Shown here one piece after another: positions 56,031 through 64,000 of a stretch of 64,000 nucleotides of DNA. The stretch is taken from NCBI GenBank assembly GCA_963576565.1, contig OY755038.1:62162366-62226365 (forward strand). The letters are read 5' to 3'. This DNA is from Aspidapion aeneum. Lineage: Eukaryota > Arthropoda > Insecta > Coleoptera > Brentidae. How positions within the stretch are numbered: the first letter of the stretch is position 1; every line of letters starts with the position of its first letter. The translations under genes and the position numbers were made by a program. The notes beneath the pieces were generated by a model, which was given only the letters and a program-made list of their open reading frames with translations, had not been told where the DNA came from and did not search any database.

Positions 56031-57345
56031 TGTAGGGGTCAGCTAACAGCTTAATTTTAAAAATCTACAATGGCAACTTAAATAATAATTTTACTTAGAG
56101 GTTGAACCGTAAATAAATTTCAATTATTTTTAACACTCACTATTGTACGATATTATATTAAAGTAACTCACGTTATTGTATTCAACCCATCACATCACTT
56201 AAACTTTGACTATAATCACTGACTAACACTTGACAACACCTTACTTGTAGAGACTGTGAGCTTAAATTAAATAAAAAAGAATAGATCCTAGCCTTTTTAT
56301 CAACTCGGTTCGATGATGAAATATCCGCCAAATCAAGGTTCTAAAGCCTCGAGACAAAATCGGCGCCAACGCTACCTAATTTTAATTAGGACAGCCAAAC
56401 AAGGCAATGTTTGCATGGCTTTGCGCATTGCTAAAAATAAAAGCAGGCAGACCTCGAGGTTAATCCCACTAGGCCAAACTTTGATACTTTGTATGACCTT
56501 AAATGGTGTTAGAAACAGAAAATCACGAGCAGGAAATCTTGATGTTATTCCCCACTTTAAGACTTGTTATAAAAGCGCGATCTGGATAGCAAAGGAGATC
56601 ATTCGAAGTAGATCAATCGGAGTAGTAATTTTAATCGGAGTAGATCAATCGGAATAAATCAATCGGAGTAGATCAGTCGGAGTATTAATTTTAATCGGAC
56701 TAATGATCTCTGTTAAAATCAGTTCAAATCAGTCAAAAACTTAATATCATTCGTAATAAGTTATGATTTTTGAATCCAAACCTAAAAGTGAAAATAAGTA
56801 AATAAATAATAAAAGTGACTAAATGTGCCAAAGGTAACTGTAATGCCACAAAACAAAAAACTAAGTAGTGTTAAATATTAGTGGTGGCATTCTGGCTGTA
56901 ATTATGGTGAGAGATTTATTTTGAACTTTAATCTATCGGTTGTTGCTTAAAATTCGTGGACTATGAAAATTGACATTGAATCATTTTGTTTTACCATACA
57001 AACTTTTGCTCACAAGAGCGTTTTGCTAATATGTTAACTGATAGACTATGGTTAAAAAGAGTTTATTGAAAAATATGATTTTAATGTTATAAATTTAACT
57101 TTTGTGTGACTTGAATAAAAATAACGACATGCAATACTTTGGAATATGTACTATATTTTATTTATCAATATATAATAACTTGCTTTAAAGAAAGTGTTTA
57201 ATTTATATCAAGAACACGGTTGCAAACAAAGCAATATACACTAAAACGCTTACGCTAAAAAGATGGTAAAGATTTTGTAACTGCACCTGGGGTAACTTAG
57301 AAAAATATTCGCTCGGTTTTCACGAAACCCTGGGGCAGCTTCACA
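56031..57345 (+). repeat. 3' LTR of the 6.8-kb element
   Basis: 1,315 bp, same ends as the 5' LTR, with scattered substitutions (for example in the minisatellite and near 57288), followed by GTAC at 57346-57349. Confidence 0.9.
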
Positions 57346-57462
57346 GTACCTTCGTTTAAGAGTTCGATTTAAACCATAATCGTATTCAACAAGATACTAT
57401 TTTTCATAAAAAAACCCTAAAATTGTACTACACTAAGTCTGGGCAAACCACACAAACCTTAC

Positions 57463-57563
57463 TTTTCTATTTCCAATGCTGCAACTTTTCTCTTATCATA
57501 CATCTTGTCATTGAGTGCTCTTACACAGGACACACTTAACGGAGCGTAGTCTTTGTCCGTCAT
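57463..57563 (-). CDS. Vac14: Vac14 homologue, first coding exon
   Basis: On the minus strand ATG at 57563-57561 opens 33 codons and two bases (101 bp), ending at a consensus donor AAAA|GTAAGG. The peptide starts [10 protein letters not shown] and contains [20 protein letters not shown], which matches the highly conserved N-terminus of Vac14, the HEAT-repeat scaffold of the PIKfyve (Fab1)-Fig4 complex that controls PI(3,5)P2 on endolysosomes. The phase-2 boundary inside a Lys codon fits continuation of the helix. The following exon should lie at lower coordinates; I did not find it, and the GTAC-flanked LTR element starts ~115 bp into the presumed intron. Confidence 0.75.
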
Positions 57564-58535
57564 GATTTTCTATTTAAGCAAAAAATAAAAATAAATGTTT
57601 GTTTTTTTTGTCAGCTGATTTTTAAAAAAATAAAGTTTAGGGAAAATTGATTCAACAAAGCTTTTAGTGAAGGGGGTACTCGCTCTCACTTTTACAAATG
57701 CGCCAAAAAGAGTCAGGCAACCATAGTAAGCTCGCAAAAGAACGCCTAAGCTTTATGGCCAGTGTTGCCAACACTACGGATTTATCTGTAGATCTACGGA
57801 TTTTGGATTTCGATCTCCGATATCCGATTTTGGATCCATATCTACAGATTTTTGGCAATTTTACTAAAAAACGATAAACATCGAAACACAACGGCGGCCG
57901 CGCCTCATTCCTCCTTATCAGTCCTCAGTTATCTTTACTTTTTTTCCTACATTTTAATCATTTTGTAAAAAGGTTTTTGCTTGGATCAGTGACCTTATTT
58001 TTCTAGACATCTAGCGGACGGTCTTTGCAACATTATTTAGAACGAATTGTATTACTTCGCGCGTTGTTTGATGGGGAGTCAAACAACGCTTCGCGCCACA
58101 AAAGTTAAACTATGTTTTACGTTATATGTTGCACTAGAAAATATTAGTGTTTGTCAAGGACTGTACACAGAGAACAGGATGGTCCACTTCGCGAAATCTG
58201 TCAGACGGTTTTTAATACGTCACAAAATACTCAACGACATAACCTCACTTTTTCGTAAAATATAAACAAAAACTAATTTTAAAACGTTTTTTTTTAAAAC
58301 CATGTCTCGCTGTAATGTAGAAAGATAATAATAATATACAATTTTATGTAAAAATATCCTAGGTGTATCTTCTGCAGAAAATAGTTTACAGAACCCCTCA
58401 ATCATCAATAAAATCAAATAAATTTTTTCATTGTCATTCATCAGCATTTGCTTAAAAAAACATGTTAATATTTGGAATATCATCTAGAATATTTTGTGAA
58501 TAGTATTTTACTCCCCATTAGAATACCTAAGCCTA
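57564..58535. other. upstream region of Vac14 with short repeats
   Basis: Presumed 5' UTR/promoter of the minus-strand Vac14 exon. 57759-57860 is a cluster of short repeats on CTACGGATTT / CCGATTTTGGAT. A CG-rich patch GGCGGCCGCGCC lies at ~57892. A perfect inverted repeat GCGTTGTTTGA / TCAAACAACGC around TGGGGAG lies near 58063-58092. GACTGTACACAGAGAACAGG (58156 area) recurs inverted near 62318. No further gene is supported. Confidence 0.4.
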
Positions 58536-58536
58536 T

Positions 58537-58830
58537 GAGGGGTGATCAGCTGCCCATAGTAGGTGTACAAAATTCATTTACAGGACACTATATTGCCCAG
58601 CTTTTTGCTGTCTTAATCACTACATTATTCTACTTATCAATTTCTATTAGCAAATCTTCTTAAGCTTTTATGGTTTTTAAGAAGCAAATAACTTACCATT
58701 ATCAGAAAGTAGCATTTGTATATTATTTTTCAGGTTTACATTACATGCACCCTGCAATCCACTACAGGACCAAAAATTTATTGCTAATTCCTGTAGAACA
58801 ATGCATACATTTCATTCCACTTATCACCTA
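58537..58830 (+). mobile_element. degenerate hAT-like MITE (same family as 60985)
   Basis: Begins GAGGGGTGATCAGCTGCCCA and AGTAGGTGTACAAA, has ACAGGACACTATA, an unrelated ~160-bp middle, then CACTACAGGACCAAAAATTT and a decayed right end (CCACTTATCACCTAG). Probably a copy with an internal insertion or a longer subfamily. Confidence 0.6.
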
Positions 58831-58852
58831 GTAGTACCACCTAAAGTGAGGG

Positions 58853-59012
58853 GCTCATCAATATGTAAGGACCTATACAATATCTCGACACTTTTAATGA
58901 CCACTCAGGACTGATAAGAATCAGGACCTGGCACAACCTTTAAGGACTAACAGGGTCAACAAAAATATGGTTTATTAAGTCCCTGTACAAAGTTTTTGCT
59001 ATTGATCAGCAA
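58853..59012 (+). mobile_element. hAT-like MITE, second family, degenerate
   Basis: Starts GTGAGGGGCTCATCAAT, contains several AGGAC units (TCAGGACCTGG, AAGGACTAACAGG), then TGTACAAAGTTTTTGCTATT and GATCAGC. Shares this layout and the end TTTTTGCTATTGATCAGC with 63341-63560. Confidence 0.5.
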
Positions 59013-59986
59013 CAGGCCCAGAGGTATTTTTTGCACTTAAGAAATATTCACTTTCTGTCAGTAGCGGCTTGTGGTAGAACATGGCACATCAGTTGAATAG
59101 AAAAAACCAAGGACCATAAACTGACCGTCTTTGGTAAAAACGAGATATTGTTGGCAAAAATGTTCAGTTATCATGTCATTTGTACAGTATGAAACCTCAT
59201 TCCACATGACATGATCAATTAAATGTTTTGTCAATACATTATACAGTTTTTTCTTTCAACTGATGTAGTGTTCTACAACATTGCTATGTTTAAAAGGTAA
59301 TAACATGTGTACCTACTGAGGTGTGTATATTGCTCAACTTCACCTAACTAGCAGCAGAACTAGCTTTTTGTCCCTTATTATTTTAGTAATTAAAATCTCA
59401 CTTTTTGTCCTGTTGAAGCAATTTGTAGTTATCAGTATTTTAACCTATTGCTTCATCTAAATGTTACATATAGGTTTGATTTTATGAGGTATATGTTAGT
59501 GCCCCCAAAGATATCATCTCAGGATACATGTTTACATATTTAAAGATAAAAAATAAAATGATTAAATAAAAGTTATTTTCCTATTTTAATTTCGACCAAA
59601 TTTATTATATTTATTGATTTATAATAGTAGAAATTATCTAAGTAGATAAAGTCTTTAGGCATCTGTATACATTTTTAGATTTTTTTTGTTATATCACTCA
59701 TAATAGCAAAAAAATAACAAACCTGTATACAATATTAAGTGGGGTTATTGATTAGAAGCAATAAGGAACTTGTTACCATAAACATCAGGATAACAAATCC
59801 TGAATTTGATAAATGAAATGTAAGAAGAATGAACCATGGGGGCAAAAAATCTAGGACATGTAGGTAGTTTACCTTTCTAAGAAATGTCCTAGTATTTTTT
59901 ACCCAACTGCAAGACCTTTTTACTTCTCAGCATCATTTTGTTTTTATTAAGTGACATTAGCTTCTAAAGAATTGAAAAAAATATAA
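59013..59986. other. no gene or element recognised
   Basis: Ordinary AT-rich sequence without coding frames above chance or clear repeat structure. Confidence 0.4.
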
Positions 59987-59988
59987 TA

Positions 59989-60188
59989 CAGTCGAACCTC
60001 TATAACTCGAACCTGAAGGGACAACCAAAACAGTTCGAGTTATGGAGAGTTCAAGTTATAGAAACTCGAGTTACATAGGTTAAAATACATGTAAAAAGTG
60101 CAGGGACCACTTAAAAGGTTCGAGTTATAGAGAGGTTCGAGTTATAGAGGTTCGAGTTATAGAGGTTCGAGTTAGAGAGGTTCGACTG
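59989..60188. mobile_element. 200-bp pogo-like MITE with TA duplication
   Basis: Left end CAGTCGAACCTCTATAACTC and right end GAGTTAGAGAGGTTCGACTG are inverted repeats flanked by TA (59987-59988 and 60189-60190). The right half contains four head-to-tail copies of a 16-bp unit GGTTCGAGTTATAGAG that derives from the TIR itself. The ends are of the type I associate with the pogo/Tigger branch of Tc1/mariner. No coding capacity. Confidence 0.85.
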
Positions 60189-60984
60189 TAATATATTACA
60201 TTTTAATAATATATATAAAAAATATAAATATATCTTTAAAAAAACTGTGCTAAAGCAAAATCTCCATTGTGCAAAAACTAAAATTGATAAAATTGACAAA
60301 ACAAAAACTTAGAACATTATAAATAAATTATTGGGAAGGCAAAGAAAACAACTAAATTAAACTTAGAATAGATTCTGAAACTATTAAAGACACACACTAA
60401 CAGTCGCAAACCAATGAATGAATACTCATTTTCGTACAATAGCAGACTCTGATACAAAAAATTCAACATCAATTTGCACAAAACAAAAAAAAATCAGACT
60501 TTAACTAAGTAGTTTTCTTTTGTACCAACATCAACCAGCAAATGTTCCTTGATTTCGATGCTTGTACCTGCAGTTGGCTCTTCAGGATCAACTTCTATTG
60601 GTTTCACTGATAGGTTTTGACTTGGCACAGATGTATTCCTTAGTATTGTTTTGGAAGTACATAAGCCTGTAATAAAAAAACATATATAAGGAACTTTTTT
60701 AAAAATAGGTAGTTTCTACAGTGTAAATTTTGTACTCTAGTACATATGGAATTCACAAAAAAACATGAGGTTTTAGAAATTGTCCAAGTATTATTTTGTT
60801 ATAACATTTTTGTCAAAATTACAGTAGGTGTCCCAAATTAAGTTGGCACTATTGATAACTTCACTATTATTGGAGTCAAATTAGTACAAAACAGAAAAAC
60901 AATTAAATAGCACATTTACAGAAAAAAAAATTAAAAAGTATGTTTAATGTCTAATTTTTGTGGTTGTAGAGGTTTCTTCATAGA

Positions 60985-61113
60985 CAAGGGGTGATCAGCT
61001 GCCCACAGTAGGTCTACAGGACTCCATAGGACACTACAATACACTACAGGATCAAGAATTAATTAAAGTCCTGTAGGATGGTGAACAAATTTGGTTCAGC
61101 TGATCACACCTTG
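60985..61113. mobile_element. intact 129-bp hAT-like MITE with 8-bp TSD
   Basis: Left TIR CAAGGGGTGATCAGCTG, right TIR CAGCTGATCACACCTTG (one mismatch), flanked by a perfect 8-bp duplication TTCATAGA at 60977-60984 and 61114-61121. The interior has AGGACTCCATAGGACACTAC and GTCCTGTAGGATGGTGAACA. This complete copy defines the family to which 3717/25186 and 58537 belong. It lies in the intron of the THAP gene. Confidence 0.9.
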
Positions 61114-61198
61114 TTCATAGATGAACACACAGGCCTAAATAAATTCACATGCAGCTTAGTGTTACATTAAGTAATCTCTGGGGGGGAGGGTTACCTTT

Positions 61199-61644
61199 GT
61201 GTCATAGTCTTGGCCATAGGTGGTTACACTTTTGTGACATTTTTAACCTATTTCTTTATCAAAAAATCTGAAAAATGGTATGTTGTTGAGTTGTTTTTAT
61301 GAGAACATTTTTTTTGTCAACATAAGGTATGTATGTATTCGAAAGTGGTGGCAGGCCCTTCTGGACCTCCATGCACTGTGACCACATATGGATCTATTGT
61401 GCCCACATACCTACATACTGAGTTTGACTAAAGTGGCATATTTTTTTTTCCACCCAGCACTTAAAAAACTCTGCAGATTAGAACTAAATGATTTAGGCTT
61501 AACACAACATAAGGTATACCTACACAACATATTTAATTTTTAATATATTTGTGGTTAGGAAATATGCTTGGAAATAAGCTCGGAAATAGGTATGTTTGTC
61601 AAAGTCACAAAAGTGTAACTGCCTATGGCAAGGACTATACACTG
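61199..61644. mobile_element. ~445-bp MITE with ~55-bp terminal inverted repeats
   Basis: The left segment TCTTGGCCATAGGTGGTTAC, then ACTTTTGTGACA and ACCTATTTC, is the inverted match of the right segment GAAATAGG ... GTCACAAAAGTGTAACTGCC and TATGGCAAGGACTATACAC. No coding frame; target duplication not resolved. Also inside the THAP intron. Confidence 0.7.
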
Positions 61645-61990
61645 AATGATTTTTTTATATTTTTCTTGAAAATGCGTTACGACAGGAGAAGGGCGGCAAA
61701 AGATCCTGAATTTTAACCTTACATAATTAAAGAATGTGGCCCTAAATAGATTTAAAAAAATGTTAAAAATGATATTTACCTAGCAATTTATCTTGAAAAG
61801 GAATTTCGAAAACTGTTCTGTAGAAATGCTTTCGTGGGATCCATATTGTCTTTTCCACAACGCCTTAGCCACTCTTGCAAAATAGTCTTGGGAACAGTCA
61901 TTGGAAGGTGGAAATTTAAAAAAACTCATAAACGTAGAACTTCTAAGTTCGAATAGTTGGATTTACATCCAGAAACCGCACAGGATGCTC

Positions 61991-62852
61991 CTGGGATTTT
62001 GCGATTCCGAAAATTGTTTAAAATATCGAAAATAACAATACAAAACCAAGATTCCACAAATTTTTTCCCTTAAAATAAATAAAAATGCGAAATGCACGGA
62101 AAAATTAACCTCACTTTGGATTCGCGAAAAAAATCAATAAGTTCGGTTGTCCTTTTTCATTTAATGTGAATAGAAAAGGAAAGACCACCCTATCAAACAG
62201 ATCAAGGGTCTTTTGAGAAGGATGAGTAGGTTCATAGAAGGATGGCTCGACACCTTGAGGATTTTGTGACGTAGCGAAATTTGGAATATATGGGGCTTAT
62301 GGAAGTGGACCGTCCTGTTCTCTGTGTACAGTCCTTGAGTGTTTGTACGTACCTTAACTCAGGGCTATCAAAACGGACGGGTTTCTCGATCCTCCACTTT
62401 GTTGACGTCACATCCGGGGCTGATTTTTTTTTGATGGTCCGTTACGACACAGCTGATTGTCTTTAAAATATTGAAGTTAGAATGACGGTTCATGAATATT
62501 TAATTTTTTTTTAAATAACGCCGTTTTTGAGATTGTTTTTACTTTATTCTTGCAGAACAATTTTTTTTAAATGTATAGTAATCCTTAATTTTTCATAGCC
62601 GCTTCATTAGCTCACACAATAATTCAGTTTAAAGCAGAAGCACAGAACACCAAAGGGAAGAAATGCAAACTACGTGTTAAACCGTTGGTAACACGAGAAT
62701 AACCTTAACACGGTCCAGAAAGAGAGAAGACTACAGCTCTCTGTCTAGATCAAACATGTCGGGACACAGCTGATTTTTGTCAAAATAAATCAGCTGATAT
62801 CTCATAACACCAGCTGAGCTGATATTTGTTAAAATAAATCTGCTGGTCAGTG
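61991..62852. other. no gene seen; one segment shared with the Vac14 upstream region
   Basis: Upstream of the THAP pseudogene. 62296-62345 (GAAGTGGACCGTCCTGTTCT, CTGTGTACAGTCCTTGAGTG) is an inverted match to 58140-58190, and TTTTGTGACGTAGCGAAATTT (62260 area) is a weaker inverted match to 58190-58235. 62760-62870 has several CAGCTGAT(A/T)T motifs. Confidence 0.45.
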
Positions 62853-63101
62853 AAAATCAGCTGTTGATGGGAAAAACGTTTGTTTTTGTTAAAATGTATT
62901 TTTTCAGAACCATCCCATTTAAATCTTTTCGCATACTTTTTCCATCAAATTTGCATAAAAATATCGTCAAATAGTAAAACTTTGTGGACAATAATTTTTT
63001 TTACAAAATTTATGGAAAATACCAAAACTTTATATGAAATGGTTCTGAAAAAATTCATTTTAAACAAAAACAAACTTTTTGTACCATCAGCAGCTGATAT
63101 T
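62853..63101. mobile_element. 249-bp foldback MITE with ~60-bp inverted arms
   Basis: The left arm 62853-62913 (AATCAGCTGTTGATGG ... GTTTGTTTTTGTTAAAATG, TTTTTTCAGAACCAT) matches the reverse complement of 63039-63101 with about seven mismatches and small gaps. The loop is ~125 bp. CAGCTGAT at the tip also occurs repeatedly in the preceding 100 bp. No coding content. Confidence 0.75.
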
Positions 63102-63340
63102 CAATGAACAGTATTATATTAATATTTAAAAATTAATTAATAAACATATTATAGTACTTACCAGCTTTTTTACTGCTAAAGATACATTCATATGAACTGT
63201 GATTTCAGTGTTGAGTAGATAGTAAACTAAAACACTTTCCGGGATAGACACAGTTTATTGAACTAAAACACTATAGAATAAACACTTTTCCGGATAGAGA
63301 GTTCACTCAACTAAAACCCTTCCCAGGACAGATCCTGCGC

Positions 63341-63562
63341 CGAGGGGCTGATCAATGCGCTTCGAACTAATAAAAATCAGTAAAAATTAGGTCCTGGCAG
63401 GACCTTTGGTTTGGTATTATTCGTTAGGCATTTTGTCTTTTTTTTTTCATCACTTTATACCTAAATAAGACCAAGAAGGACTTACAGGACCAACAAAAAC
63501 ATGGATTATGTAAAGATTTGTACAAAATTTTTGCTATTGATCAGCCTTTCTCCCTGCAATGA
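63341..63562 (+). mobile_element. hAT-like MITE, second family
   Basis: Left end CGAGGGGCTGATCAATGCGC, internal AGGTCCTGGCAGGACC, AGAAGGACTTACAGGACCAA and TTGTACAAAATTTTTGCTAT, right end ATTGATCAGCCTTTCTC. The ends are inverted over CTGATCAAT. Target duplication is unclear. Confidence 0.55.
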
Positions 63563-64000
63563 ATTGCAAGACAAGCAGTGACAGAACCACCATACAGCAA
63601 GACCTTCTGCAGGGCAGAGGTAAGGTAAACCTTTTTAATTTCGCTGAAATCATTTTTTACTTATCACTGTGCAACCCTGTGCCTTGCTGCATTGTAGTTC
63701 TGCCACTGTTTATTTACATATTGAAATAAGTTTTTATAAAATACACATTATACAGGGTGTTTCATTATTCAATAACATAATTTTAGTGTTGAATTCCTTA
63801 AGTGGTTTCAAGGCAAAATTTTTATATAACCTTAAACGCCTTGTTTTAAAGTTTCTTTTATTTAGTTTTTTATAGCTCTTGTACTTTTCGAGATATTTAG
63901 TTCAAATTTGGCATGTTAAGCTATAGGCACTACACTTTTAGACATGCCAAATAATAGTAAACATGTACAGAGTGACCCTTTTTCAGGGGTCATGTCGCCT
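63563..64000. other. no gene seen
   Basis: AT-rich sequence, including TATACAGGGTGTTTCATTAT at ~63749, a motif often seen at the ends of insect DNA transposons, but with no partner in the window. Confidence 0.3.

Larger units (their letters stand above)
50579..57345 (+). mobile_element. 6.8-kb degenerate Ty3/Gypsy LTR element
   Basis: LTRs at 50579-51907 and 56031-57345, GTAC duplications, a tRNA-Ser-type primer site and a polypurine tract are all present. The 4.1-kb interior contains only scraps of gag, protease and pol linker, with no RT or integrase that I can read. LTR similarity is high, so the copy moved fairly recently although its interior is dead, which suggests mobilisation in trans by an intact relative. 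Confidence 0.88.
60494..61990 (-). pseudogene. THAP zinc-finger gene, two exons, several frame breaks
   Basis: Minus strand. The exon-1 region (about 61990-61780) encodes parts of a THAP DNA-binding domain, each in a different frame: SCAVSGCKSNYSN (first two zinc cysteines), FFKFPP, EWLRRCGKDNMDPTK, and KHFYRTVFEIPFQDKLLG (HF block). It ends at CTAG|GTAAAT. Exon 2 (60667-60494) follows TTATTACAG and continues in phase from LLG as LCTSKTILRNTSVPSQNLSV, like the post-THAP AVPS region, then shifts frame at an extra C near 60600 and could end in GTKENYLVKV. At least three breaks in exon 1 and one in exon 2 point to a pseudogene; base errors in the assembly are the alternative. Confidence 0.6.

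Noticed and set aside
58047..58265. 72-codon plus-strand frame near a hairpin
   Set aside because: No known motif; it overlaps a dispersed inverted segment shared with 62296-62345.
60111..60299. 62-codon minus-strand frame with NSNLYNSNLYNSN repeats
   Set aside because: It is the translation of the 16-bp tandem units in the pogo-like MITE.
62281..62466. 61-codon frame upstream of the THAP gene
   Set aside because: Non-conserved appearance and overlap with the same dispersed segment.

Overview
The window is AT-rich insect-type nuclear DNA made almost entirely of transposable elements. The support for an arthropod host is: Ty3/Gypsy retroelements, one carrying an RNA-virus-type envelope gene; Jockey/CR1- and RTE-like LINE pieces; a decayed Tc1/mariner transposase of a type common in insects; pogo- and hAT-type MITEs; and a split host exon matching the start of Vac14. 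A beetle is plausible but the sequence does not prove it.

Layout. 1-3931: a dead Tc1/mariner transposase, a 3'-end LINE fragment, arrays of a ~140-bp AT-rich repeat, and the left half of a hAT-like MITE. 3932-25012: a 21.1-kb Ty3/Gypsy provirus on the plus strand, flanked by a CCGG target duplication and nested in that MITE. Its parts are 2,376-bp LTRs, a 7.6-kb leader, gag, pol reached by a -1 frameshift at TTTAAAC and then broken inside the reverse transcriptase, and an intact 681-aa env that resembles jingchuvirus-type glycoproteins and sits just behind a splice acceptor. 25013-27755: the other half of the MITE and more of the ~140-bp repeats, first in plus and then in minus orientation.

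27756-44478: a second, 16.7-kb Ty3/Gypsy element on the minus strand, with an AGGG target duplication and ~3.27-kb LTRs. Its gag and pol are intact, joined by a -1 site GGGAAAC. It has no env and a 5.2-kb leader. 44479-50574: MITEs and LINE fragments, including a 5'-truncated but otherwise open LINE reverse transcriptase on the minus strand. 50579-57345: a third LTR element, 6.8 kb, with a GTAC duplication, ~1.3-kb LTRs and a tRNA-Ser-type primer site. Its gag-pol has decayed beyond coding.

57346-64000 is the only stretch with host-gene signals: a minus-strand first coding exon of Vac14 (57463-57563), and a minus-strand THAP-domain gene or pseudogene (60494-61990) with several frame breaks and two MITEs in its intron. 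Further hAT-like, pogo-like and foldback MITEs fill the rest.

How the parts relate. The three LTR elements are separate insertions, each with its own 4-bp target duplication and near-identical LTR pairs, so they are young compared with the LINE and mariner debris. Only the second looks complete for gag-pol. Elements 1 and 3 share an almost identical polypurine tract and could be mobilised by relatives. The provirus with the viral-type envelope is the most notable system in the window.
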